A DNA stretch of 64,000 bases, taken from positions 17,140,128 through 17,204,127 of the forward strand of contig JASSKH010000005.1 in the NCBI GenBank assembly GCA_031763025.1, given 5' to 3'. The position numbers were made by a program, and so were the translations under genes. Positions 34,101-46,878 of this stretch are shown here, piece by piece. Below the pieces are notes generated by a model. It did not search any database, had not been told where the DNA came from, and was given only the letters and a program-made list of their open reading frames with translations. The number at the start of each line of letters is the position of its first letter. Positions within the stretch are counted from its first letter, which is position 1. The DNA is from Macrocystis pyrifera (lineage: Eukaryota > Sar > Phaeophyceae > Laminariales > Laminariaceae).

Positions 34101-37100
34101 GACATGACTGCTTTTCTTTTCTTTTTTAATATGTCCCGTGGCACGTAGAACATTGCAGTACGTACGTACAAGGTATATTTGTAAAATTGCTAAACAACAG
34201 CTGTGAGATCTAGGGTATATACACTGTTCGTAGTATATTTGTCTTTTTGAATGGAAATACGAAAAGGTTACCTGTGCGTGCGAAGCATGTAGGGTTAGAG
34301 ATAAGTTTTGTGGCGTTTTTTGTTTGTTTTTTTGAAGTCACCCTTCCCGTACCACTGGAACCACACCCATCACACACCTATTTGTTTCCATACTTGATGC
34401 TGAACGTGCTTCTTCACGTGCCTCGCTAAACTGGCGGCTCAGCTCTGCGGTGACGAACGATGCGACAGGGATGGCAGTACCTAGCAGTACGTGGTGTACG
34501 GTACGGTGTACCACGTGTATTACGCGTACGTAAGATTTTGTTGTGATTGGTTTGTCTTGTTTTGGTGTAGGCGAACCACGTCTTCAGCTCGGTCGGTGTC
34601 GCCGGCAGGCTTTCCGTTCCACCGGGTCGGAGCGGGTACCAGGCATTACAGCTGAAGTGGTTGTTAGGTTACTGCGCTTGCTGTTCGGCCCACAGACTAT
34701 TGAGAGTACTCCAGGTTACCTGTCATTGGTCGTTACAACAGCTCGTAGCATGTTTGTTGGCCATGCTATTGGACAATATGCAGCGTATACGGTGTTACTT
34801 GTCGATAGTGGTCCCTCTATAGTGCCAGCTTCCCGGTATAGTGCCTCTGGAGTCGCTTGGCACAGACACATGGGATTCGCCAGTGTGGCGTCATAGCATG
34901 CGGAGGGATTAGTGCCGGTTGCCGCTAGTGCCGGTGTGCCGGTATCCGGTATTGATACCTGGCCCGTACCGGCACTATAGAGGGACCACCACGTACTGTT
35001 TTTTATATAAAAATTCGTGTCTATTACAACGGTAGTATCATACTATATATTTATTTTGTGTAGTACATGCCGGTTTAATAGTGTAGCTATGAAATACCGG
35101 GTACCAAGGTATGTACTCTGCGGTACATGGTATGCGGTTGTTGGTCTTGGGCGAAGGAAGTGCTGACGCCATTGCACATCACACCCGAGGTGTTGACCGC
35201 GGTATTTACAACCAGGACGGGGAGGGGGCCACGTGTTCTACTTGATGTTTTCCAGCAACTGACTATTAATAGTACAGAATTGCGCTGTTTATCTGGCTCC
35301 TTGATATCGTGCGTTTTGAAAGGCGACGGACGAAAGCCTGGCGTATGTGTGTTCGTTGTTTCCGTCTTTCAGGCATCGATATACTGGGTTGTTGAGCAAG
35401 CGGTACACTTCAGGTGTTGAACCTTTTTCACCTAGGACAGATGATGATCTAAGTAATCGATTCCCAAAGTTCCCGATCTAGATAATTTCATGGCAGGTAG
35501 ATAATATATTGCTGATCTGTATGATCTGTATGATCTACGTCATCATGTTGCCGGGTGGGGGCCGTCATAAATCTCCCGTTATCTACAGTAGGACATATTT
35601 CCTGGGTTAGGGCTGTACTGCACAGATCCTGCACGACATCTCAGAACGGCATGTGAATGTGATCTAGATGATCTGTCTCTAGATGATCTATCTGTAGATG
35701 ATCTACCTGTAGATAATCCGTGAGAGGTGTGAATCGTGATCCCGTATTATTAAAAGTTCCTTGTACATTGTATAATTTGGTCGCGATTTCTAAGCCGGGC
35801 TCTTTCCCCGCCCCTCTTTTTTAAGACGACGGACGAACTGATAGGTGCTCCCCCCCACCCCAACCGCCGTCCCCGTGATTACGTTGGTTTCCTTGCGTTC
35901 TTGTTGTTCGCTGAAGGTATCGGGATCGTTTATGTTCGTCTCCGGAGAGGACGCGGCGAAGCAGCAGGGTTTGGTGAGGAGCAAAGGCATTACGCACATC
36001 ATCAACTGCGCGGGACCGCAGTGCCCCAACTACCTCGAATATGTGAGAGCTCCTACAGTAGACTCTAGCTACCGCTGGCCGCCGTTCAACGAGCCTTTTG
36101 AGTCTTGCCGTGCGATGTCGCTTGCTCTCTCTGGCCTTTAAATCGCCGCATGCTGACGTGAATGTTAGCATTGCACAAAAGTTGAGATGATGTATGGCGT
36201 GGTATGGTACCTAATATTTATGTAGGCTGACCTAAAATGTCAGCAGTGTATTTAGTTTACGCAGCTATGGCATAGTATGGCTTTTACGGATTAACGAGTA
36301 CCAGGCATTTATGTACAAGTACCTGTTATTACGGGGGGGCATAGTAAATAGGTCCTACGGTACACACAGAAACCTATATATTAACCTATTTTCACTAACA
36401 ATATTTGGTCCTATTTACTAGGGTCACCCGTAATAGTTACATACGGTAGTTATTTAGTTACTGCTGTAGTTAGTTATACCTGGTAGTTGTTAGTACTTAT
36501 TTTGTTCTTTTGTTCTTTTGGTATGTTGTTGTATGATAGGTATTGCTCTTTTTTGTGTTCTCGTTGACACTTTGGGGGGCCCGGTACTACGATCATGTAC
36601 AGTGTTGGTTTGTCAGAGCGCGGTCTCACCAACCTTGTGCGAGGATTCGATCTGCAGCGCTGGCATAGCCTAGTATAGTGATGTACGCGTGGCATGACGC
36701 TGTTCTATGCTGTGACCGTGCCGTCCAACTCCTCCTTGTATCTCTCGAGGATAAAGAATCGGCACGGACACTGGTTGTGCTGGATGTCGACGGGTACAGC
36801 AGTAGAAAGAACGGTTTAATGTGAAGAAGACACACCGCGAACAGTTACAGTGTACGAGTGCCGGTGCTACATAAATACATACGCGCAGACAGCAGTACTT
36901 GGGTATACCGTAACGAGGTAAAAATCGTTGAGTCCGTACCGTGGTGCGATCGTTTTCCAGCGGTCGTTTCCTCTCGACAACGGTAAGGGTGCTATGATAG
37001 TTTTACTACTAATTTCGAACATAATCATATTTTCGGAAGGCTCTATGGACCAGATTTTGCCGAAAACACCTCAACCCTTTTAATAGTGACTACAGGCCCG

Positions 37101-40100
37101 TTTTCGGGGACAAACCACTCAAATTTCAAGTAGTTTGTTCTCAGAACGAGACTGCGGTCCTAAAATTCGGTATTGGTAAACCTTAGCCTTCCCATTCTGG
37201 AAAAAGAATCGAGCGCAGAAAAGCGATGTCACCACTGTCTGTTACGTACTCGACGCTATTTTACGGCAGTCCACCCCCCTGGTCTGTACGTGTACACGGT
37301 CGATACTCAAGGCCGATGCGGAGCAATCGTCATCCGTTTCGTAACGTTTCGCCTGTCCAGTTCCCTCAACCCTTTTTATAGCTACAGTCCCGCTTTTGGG
37401 GACAAAGTGCTCAGAATTTGACTGCTTTGTGCATAAAACGGGACTGCAGTCCTAAAGGGCTTAAGGCTTGAGGGTAGGTAGGGGCTGTGAGTCTGCGAGC
37501 TGGTGCGCTATTACGGGGGACCGTAGTGAATGGGACCAAATTTTGTTAGTTAAGAATGGGGAAACATGTGGGTTTTTGTGTGTACCGTAGGTGCTATTTA
37601 CTATGGTCCTCCGTAGTAGAAGTCGTCGCCGACCATAAAGTTGCTTGGCCCGTTTTGGACTTCAGTCTCGTTTTTGGGAAAAGTAGTTGAGAGTTTCGAG
37701 TGCTTTTGTCCTCAAAACGGGACTGCGGTCCGAAAAAGGGTTTAGCTACTGCTGCACGTGCATACCAGTCTGGTCGAAAAGTTAAGGTACGTTTCGATGG
37801 CCGCACTATGTATGCACGTACGTAGGTGGCTTAGGCTTAAATAATTTCCGATGAGACTGATACCCGGTGCGTAAGTGCGTGTGGTGGTTTGAGGGGTTAT
37901 GTGACTTTGTTGTCCGAGCTGGCGCACGCCTGTTGTCACGTCCCAGGTAGTAAAAACTTGAAAACGTTTGAAGTTGTTGCGGAGGACCGTAGTAAATAGG
38001 ACCTACGGTACACACGAAAACCTCTATATTTACCTACTTTTACTAACAATATTTGGTCCTGTTTGCTATGGTCCCCCGTAATAGTTCGTTGGCTTCCCCC
38101 GCCACACCGAACTGATGATGATGATGAGGATCTCACATTACGTAGCTCATTTCCCTGAAATCCTGCCTGTGGTCACTAAGCAGGCTGAAACAAAAACGCA
38201 TCTCGATGGGAGAAAACAAATATTACGGTAAGTACTACGGGATACTATCCTGTATCAGTTGCAACCAGGTAACACCAGAAACATATGCATGGTATTGTAT
38301 ATATATATATGTACACCCGAAGAAAGAGGAAAATATTCGAAAGAAAAAAAGGCACGTACGGTAAAAAATAAATCAGAAAGGAAAGGCAGAACAAAAAAAG
38401 GAAAAGAACTGGCGAAAAAGGGAATGGAGGGGGGCAAGGTTGCTGGTTTCTGGTACGATCGGTCCTTTGATGTTTCCGGCTGATGGACCAACATTAGGAC
38501 GACGCAAGACCAGACGAAAGACAAGACGAGAGGGTAGTCTCCAAGAGCTATTATTACGGGGGACCATAGTAAATAGGACCCACGGTACACACAAAAACCT
38601 ATATATTTACCTATTTTGACTAGCAATATTTGGTCCCATTTACTATGGTCCTCCGTAATAACAACGAGCAAGAGAGGAAAACGAGCAATCCTACGTCCAG
38701 CTGGTGGGTCAAGGAGGACACAAGGGACACGAAAGAGGACATAGACAGACAGACGGACAGAGGGGGGAGGGCTAAGAAACAGAAACAAAGACAAGAGCAA
38801 GAGCAAAAAAATAAAAGGGGGGTCACCAATATATAACAAAATTGAAAACAAAAGATAGGGTTGACGCAGCCGATGCAGAATGGCGGGTTTCGGGGGGAGG
38901 GGGCACCATGGACTCGGCAGCGAAAAAGAGCAACACAAAACGAGGATAGTAACACGGTCAGTAGGCAGTAGTCGCTGGGCTAGTAACTACCGGGACATCG
39001 TATGTCATACGAGCACCTATTAATAGTACCAGGTAGCTGTGAAGCCCACCCAACTCACAGCCCTGCGAGAGGGTTGGTGTCCCTTTTATGCATGCAGTGT
39101 GCCCGTTTTGGGGAGAAACCAGTCATATTCCGAGTAGTTTGTCCCGAAAACGGGACTGTAGTCCTTAGACGGTTACTTGAAGTTTTTTGTTGTTTTTTTT
39201 CGGTGTGAAGTATTTACATTTACCAGGTACGGCATAACCACGTGATGTGTCTCCGTCTGCAACGCGGGGCACACCGTCTGCCCACCCCCCTCTTCCTCCA
39301 CTTCCCCCTGTTCCTCCCCTTAGCCATCTCCTCCGTCTCCTCCTGTTATTCCGCCTTTTTTTTTTTTGTCCCCGTCTATTTCTCCGCCCCTCCTCCTCCT
39401 CCTCCTCCTCCTCCTCCTCCTCCTCCTGCGACATAACTCGCTCGTTATTTATTTTTTGTCCATAGTTTTGAAGATCTATTGCCCTCGTATTTTTCCTTGC
39501 GCTTTTTCCTTTATTTCACTTTCCACTTGCCATTATGTTCGTAAAAGTTTTGAAAAAATTAAAGCGGCACACCTCAGTTGTGAAAATCGGGAACATCGTT
39601 CGCCTCTTCTCACACGCTGCGATGTGACGCTTTCCTTCGATCGCGCTTAGCTCCGTCGGCGGGTGGTAAGTAACCTCTTGCATCCGCGTGTCATGTTTTG
39701 GCGCGCGCGTTTTTTTTTTGTGTGTGTCGCGCAGACCGGGCGTTTCAAGTTTTTACGGCTGAACTTTTACGATCACCGCACCGAGGACGTGGCCTGGTTT
39801 ATCTATAACGCCTTCGACTTCATCAAAACCGCTCAGGCGCAGAGAGGGAAGATTCTCGTGCACTGCGTGCAAGGGGTTTCGAGGTGAGCAGCGTTGCCGT
39901 TGAGAGGAGGGGTTGCGGGGGGGGGGGGGGGGGGGGGGGGGGGTGACGAGCGCTTTGAAAACGGTTCATGCTCGTGTTGTACAGCAAGTAGACCTTTCTT
40001 GGCGATTGCGTTATGCAACCGTTTTAATGTTAGGCCGCACCTGTGAACTGGCAACCGTCTCGTGCGCGCTTGTTGTGTTCAAAAATTGTCCCGCTTTTTT

Positions 40101-43100
40101 CTTCGGCTGCGGGGCCGCGGCTGCGGCTGCGGCTGCGCGGCTGCGGCTGCGGCTGCATCGTGTGTGCACTGTCTGCGGCTGCTACTGTGCGATGATGTGT
40201 GTGCACTATTACGGGGGTCCATAGTTAATAGGACCTATAGTATAAATAAAACCTATATATTTACCTATTTTTACTAACAAAATTTGGTCCCATTAACTAT
40301 GGTCCTCCGTAATATTATTAGTAATAGTGGCGCTGTTCTCAGTCTCACTCAATCGCCAAAAATCGATTCCGTAGTGACACGACAGACCCCAATAACTCTC
40401 GAGTGATGCCCATCGGTGACGTCCCACGTAAAAAAAGCAAATCCGAAACCCCGCTACGTACCATGTACCCCTTTTCGAGCCCCAGACATAGTATCAAGAG
40501 GGGGGGTACTCGGTGTCTTGCATGGTCGAAGTGGTGTAACCATGGACCCTCGCATCCCTACAATGCCGGGACAGAACACGTCGGGTTTTTCACTGATCAA
40601 GCAGACATTGGTTGCACCGAGCGCGAAGCGCCGTGAGGTGTTGGGCGAGTGGCGAGTCGCATGAAGGGTGGGCTGCATCGCACTGTTCGTGAACCGCTTT
40701 TGAAGCGGAATTTCTTGCGTATGGATGACCGCGTCGAATTAATTGACCTGTTTTCCGGTGTGGCCACTTTCAGAGAGAGCGATGAGGCTAGACATGCGCG
40801 GGGTATATCACCACCGCGTTATCAAACCTCTGAAAATAGCTCGGTTTTCGTAAATCCCCCCGCAGTGGTGTGGTTTGTTTTTCGTTTGGTTTGACCATTT
40901 TTGACCATTTTGACCTTTTCAGGACTGCGGTGTCGTTTTGCCTTCGTAGCCCTGATTAACTCTATTGGACCAAATATGTCACGAGACATGTCAAGCAAGT
41001 CAAAACGTGCGCTGTCAAGGGTGGAGAGCCGGTTGTTCCACACTAAAACCCAGTAGTTTGGTGTCGATCAAGGCACGTCAAGGCATGTCAAGGCAACGTT
41101 GCGGTTTGTCAAAAGGGGTGAAAATGCTGTCTCCTGACATCTTTGCTGTTGAGGCTTGAGTGGGAGGGGTTTTTTTGGCGAGAAGGTGACGATTGCAAGC
41201 AAGGTCACCTGCGCGATTGGGGGATGATACAACTTTGTGCCCGAGTTACAATGGTTGATGCAAAGGCTTGGTACAGTACGGGCGCACTTAAATGGTTGAT
41301 AACGTCGAGGTTATCGACCATCGTTTCGGTCGCTATCTGTATTTCCAAAAGGGGGACAAGCGAATAATGAAATCGATACATTGTACGTACGATTTTTGTG
41401 GTCGTCTACGGTACTGCTGTACACGTGGAAGATTGAACGGAGGAAATCTGGGGTTTGTGGATAGGTACTGAATCGTGGGCATGTTGGAAGGGGTGGGGTG
41501 GGCAAAGGGCCTTAAGAGTTGACGAGGGGTGCAGTTTTTTTGAACTGGGAAGACAGGGGCTGGGAAGGGCTGAGATAGAAAAGAAGAAGGATCAATAGTA
41601 CGAAGCTCTACTCATGGGTGTGGCCGAGCAGGGGTCTGGCACTGGGTAGGAGGTCGGCGACTTGAAGGAAGAATGAGCAAAACTGACGAAACTTTCTTTT
41701 TGAGCAGTATCAGCATACCCTCGGGTACAAAAATTCGGAATTCGGAGATGCCACTTGATGGAGGGTTAAATGCGTTCGGCACAATTTGTCGAAAGTGCAC
41801 TGTTTCATATTTCGATATGTCGAACTTTCGAAACGACACTCCTCCTCCGTCGGTCTGCCTGTCCGTCGATGGCGTTTGTTCTCTGATCAGATGGGCACAG
41901 CACCGCGCGTGTGTGTGCTCCGCCAACCCGCACGCACGTATTAATAGTGCATCCCTCCATCAATTACAGCCTCCACTCTTTTTGTGTATTATACGTACGT
42001 AGCAGTTCCGGGGTGAAACTCTGTTGCTGTTCCCTATATTATGGGACTTGACAACACAGCAGCAACAATAGTACACAAAAAAGTTATTGTTTTTACGGTT
42101 ACAGCCCATGTGTGGTTCCAATCTTACTTAACGTGATGATAGTGGTACGATGTACTGCTGTGGCATACGTGGTCGATACCGCTGTATATGATATCATGGC
42201 GTTTTTTGCACTCCTCCCATCTCGACAGCGGGCGCCACGTGCCGAACACCGAACAGAAACCGCTAAGGCAGTAGTTACGCCGCACTCTCTTGTGTTTATG
42301 TTTTCTCTTGAACAAACTAAAATATGACACCTCGGCTGTGATGATCGTTGTTTTTTTTGTATCTTGCTCGAAATTCAAATTTGCTATTAATAGCTGCTGC
42401 GTGTTATATGTACTTCGATCGCGCTTGGGTTCGGGGGTGTATGGGCATGAGCATGAGCATGAGCGGTCCCAGGTCCCAGGAGTGCCTGCCTGCTTGGGTA
42501 TCACCTTCCTGACCTGCAATCCTCCTATTTCTTCGCCGTTGGCCGCCACCGCCACGTCTGCGCACACATGCCCAGGTCATGCACGCTGGCGATCGCGTGG
42601 CTGATGCTGACAACGGGGATAGATTACGACGAGGCTTACTTGAAAGTTCGCCAGGGCAGGCCGATCTGCGCGCCGAACACGGGCTTTATATGCAGCCTTC
42701 TGGAGTGGCAGCGAAGGAGACAGCAGGTGTGTTTCGATCCGATCCGGGGCGTCAATATGACGAAGTCAGTTTTGGGGGGGGGGGGGGGGGGGGACTTGAG
42801 AGGCAAGAAAAAAGTCATCGACGACGAAAAAAGATGAGTATTTACAGACTTGAGAGTAGTCGGCCGCTGCCTTTTGTGAGGTGATGGTTTTGATTGGTTG
42901 AGGTCTGAACTGTTATACCTGATTGCGAAGAGTGCACGCATTGGACAGATAGATCATGATCTGTCTGATCTGTCTACAGATTGATGATCTAGTTCCTTAC
43001 CTGCCGTTATGAGAGGTTGTGCAGGATCTGCCTTATAGGGCAGATAGATCACACCCAGGAAACAACACGTACTACTACTACTGTATTGTACAAATTTTTC

Positions 43101-46100
43101 GGGTTCCACGTGGCAAAATGAGTTGGATCATACAAGATCGGGAATAGATCTGCAGTATCTGCCTTCTAAGGATCTATCTAGGTCATGATCTGTCTGAGGT
43201 AAGAGAGGGTGCTCTTGCAAACGGCAAGGGCGCAACCGCCGTTTTCGTCCCTATCTTGCCTGTCTTGAGTTGAGGCACGGACGGGCGGGCACGCGTTAAG
43301 TGCCATTGGAAGGACGTAAAAAAAAACGCCATCATATATAGGCCGAACTCCCCCAAGTTCTATTGGACACTCTTGGAACTTGGAACTGCAGAGGGGAAAC
43401 TTGGCGATTGATTACAGCAGCGGTCCACCGCGTGATTGGGGAATGGTTTTCTGCAGCATGGTGCTCCGAGTTGCAATGGTTGAAAGCAAGGAGTCGTACG
43501 GCACGGGCCTTTGCGACGTCATCCTCCTACCCGTACTGTACTGCTGGGCGCTCGCTCTATATACGAACTCCTACACGGTTGATATCACGCCCAGGAGGTT
43601 ATCAACCATTGTTTAGGTCGTTACCTTCGGGAGCACGGAAGGGGCTGATTAATACTCGTGCTGCGGCGCGCTCAGACTACTGGTGGACCATGAGGGGTTA
43701 GAATTATTACGGTATTACGGGGGACCATAGTAAATAGGACCCCTACGGTAGACACAAAAAACCTGTATGTTTGTCCCTATTTTCACTAGCAATATTTGGT
43801 CCTATTTACTATGGTCCCCCGTAATACTGTAATAATTCTAACCGCTCGAGAACTGCACTCCCCGTTCTAGGGCAGTATTAAGAGGTTAGTCAAAGCTACT
43901 GTAGGTGCCTGTGGGTGGAAATAAGAAATATGTGTGTGTCTGCGGGCGGTGGGGTAGGAGGGTTGGGCGGAGAGAAAGGGGAAGGGGCCTGGCTCTCGGG
44001 TACATGTATGAGCGTCTGTTTTTGAAGGGTCGGTTGTGTTGTCCGGCGTTTATTTTGGGAGGATGAGGACATTTCCGTATAGCACGCAAGGTTAAGACAC
44101 CCGCCCCTGGGACGGTTTTTCGGAGGCGACTATTTTCTCCAAAACTAACACGCAGCTGCCCTGAAGTATCTGCAACATGAAAGGGGGATCTATCTCATCT
44201 GTCCCGAGAGAGAATGAACAACAAACAATGTTCTCAATCGCTTACCACCGCCCCCCAAACCCAACCCCGCCCCGCCCCGACCCGCCCCGCCCCGCCTCTT
44301 TCTCTCCCGCCCTCCACTCCGCCACTACCCTCGCTGTGTCCCCAGCCGCCATCGTCACCGCTGCTCTATCGAACAGCCTGGCACTCGTCGCTCTTTCCGA
44401 ACGACCTTGTCCTTAAGATATGCCTCCACGAGGACGACCGGAAACACGTCCTTCCCACGGTGACCGCGCTCGACTCCCGCGGCTGCTTCCTCCTCGTGGC
44501 GGCCCGGGGATCTCCCGCCGCCGAGCCCTCCCCCGCCCCCGCCCCCTCCCCCGCCTCCGCCCCCTCCTCCGCCTCCAGGCGAAGTCCGGAGTCGAATGGT
44601 AGCTGGAGGGTGACCACCCCGCCGTCCGCGCTTCATGCCGCGATGCCGTCAACCCCGTCTTCTGCCGCCGCTAGGGCGGCCGCGGCGGCGGCGGCGGCCG
44701 TGGTGGCAAACGCCAAGGCGTCGGCGGCGGTGGCGGCGGCTAAGGAGGCTCAGGCGGTAGCGGCGGCGGCGGCTGCAGACGAGGCGTTGCTGGTGGCGAA
44801 GGCCGCCCACGCCAGCGTCGCCGTCCCCTGGACGTGGCGAGAATCGGAGGTCGGGGTGAGGGACAGAGACGGGATGAGGGTCATCAGGAGAACACCAGAG
44901 GGGATGAGCCGGCGCGCGGCACAAGAGGGGACGGCTCGGCGGGGTGGTTCGGAGGGAAGCGGTAGCGGCAGTAGCAGTCGACTCACGCCGGAGGGGGCCG
45001 GTAGACGGACGCCGGACGGGGTCGGGCGACCGACGACGGAAAATAGCACCAGACGGTCGTCGGAGTCGCTGACGTCGGTGATGGAGGCGAAGGCGGCGGC
45101 GGCCGTCGTGGACGTTTTCGTGTGGAAGGGCTCTCAGAGTACTCGTGAGTTTTGCGGCGGGGGGAGGGGGACGGTATGATTGGGGTTTCGTTTGCTGGGG
45201 TACGTGGTACGTATGTGCGTGCATGCGTAGGAATGTGACGCTGCGTTAGTTTTTTTGTTTTAATAGCTGCGCCCACGTTTTTTTCGGAACAAACTGCTCG
45301 ACAAAATTGGACAAATTAGGACTGTTTTATTCTTGCAGTGATGAAAGGGTTACCGTTTTTTCTTGTTCCGGATAAAGAATTGGGTCGACGTGGAATTTGC
45401 TGTCTGTCCCGCGATAGGTGGAGTTTGCCGCGTGGCAGGCGTGAGATGAACCTCGTGCTATCCTACCTAGCCCTGCCGGTCTATGTACGTAGGCCTGTGC
45501 GAGAGGAGGCTTTCTTCGCGTAGTAGGAAAGGAGACTTTCTTGGCGTCGTAGGAAAAGAGGCTTTTTTTGGCGTCGAAGAAGGAGAGGCGTTCTTGGCGT
45601 GGTTACTAAAGGAGGCTTTTTTTTGTTGCGAGGAAAGGAGGCTCTCTTGGCATGACAGGGGGGGAGGCTTTTTTTTGGCATGATATAGGAGGGGAGGCTT
45701 TCATGGCGTGTTAGGAACGGAGGGTTTGGTGTAATGGGAAGCTTTCTTGGCGTGGGTGCGGTCGTCCTCACACGAAGGTGACCATGCGTTCGTGGCTGTC
45801 CAATGAACAATCGAAGTCTGGAACCGTTGTTGTTTTTGTTGGTTGGTTGATTGGTAAGTTGCCCCGCGTCGTGCACAGCTGCTGACGTCACCTCTTCGCC
45901 CGCCGCTTGCTCCACCTCTTTCGTTTTTGCTGCCATTGTCGTCACTGCCGTTGCCATGGCTTTGATCGTCGCTGCCATCTTTGTCTGTACCGTTTTCGTT
46001 GTTGCCGATGGCTATGTGTGCCCTGCCCGCTTCTAGCTCAAATGCTCGAGCTGGCGAGACAGGGCGCGGTGTGGCTCCGCGAGTACGAAGGGTGGGGGGC

Positions 46101-46843
46101 GGGAGCGAGCGCGCCTGTAGTGGAGGAGGGGCAGGAGCCACGGGAAATGCTGCGCCATTTGGAGCACCAAATTAGCGACGCGAGAGAGGTGGGCGTCTTT
46201 TTTTTGGCTTTTTGGTTTTGCGAGAGAAGGCGAGATGGGGTCAAGGACGCGCGGAGAGGAAATACGTGGAGTAGTTTACACATGATACAGATCACGGTCT
46301 AGATCATCCGGACCCTTATATTTGCAGTGAGTATGTAATGTTGTGCAAGAGCTGTGGCGTACAGATCCCACTCGGAAGACATCGGAAAACATGTGTGCGT
46401 AAGAGCCGTGTCATACAGATAGATAGATCCTACCCGGCCGACATTAGAGCGTGAAGATGATATAGACCAGGGACACCTCTACCCCCTGAAAAAATTACAT
46501 CACCAAGTGGGGATCTGTTCTGACCTGTACGGTGATGGGGATCTGATCTGATGCTGTACGGTGGTGGGGATCTATCTGATGTGTCCAACGCGTGTGGAAT
46601 ACTGTCTGCTTTCCGAGGCGCCGCGCTCGCGATGTTTCTTGGCTTGGAGATGTACAGCAGGTCTCTCGCGCGTTTGCCTGTCGCGTGCACACCACCGTCG
46701 AAGCGATTATTTATCATTCGTAGGAACGTACTGGTACACGCCTCGGCAGGGGACAGGGGACACTTCTTTTAGAGCGGGGTGAGCGGCGGGGGGAACCGGT
46801 TGTGCTTGGCAGCCGGCGCCACTTTCGCTTATCACATGAGCGC

Positions 46844-46878
<35 letters not shown>

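Larger units (their letters stand above)
23979..35916 (+). other. MKP1: 11.9-kb first intron of the MKP1-like gene
   Basis: Donor GAG|GTGGGT, acceptor GCTGAAG. Contains four-and-a-half kb of recognisable repeats (SINE copies at 30353, 30678 and 31902; MITE A at 28844 and 31465; MITE B at 27155, 28965, 32385, 33666; family C at 28418; families E and F) plus single-copy DNA. (CAG)n at 25074-25110. No convincing host exon was found inside. Confidence 0.75.

Noticed and set aside
38255-38938. 227-codon - strand open frame
   Set aside because: It reads through MITE A copy 9 and a CT-rich stretch; hydrophobic runs come from pyrimidine bias.
40649-40894. 81-codon + strand open frame in MKP1-like intron 3
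   Set aside because: It starts inside a family D repeat and has no domain or splice support.
43840-43890. Thirteenth MITE B copy
   Set aside because: Only fragments (GAACTGCACTCCCCGTTCTA) match; too little for a call.
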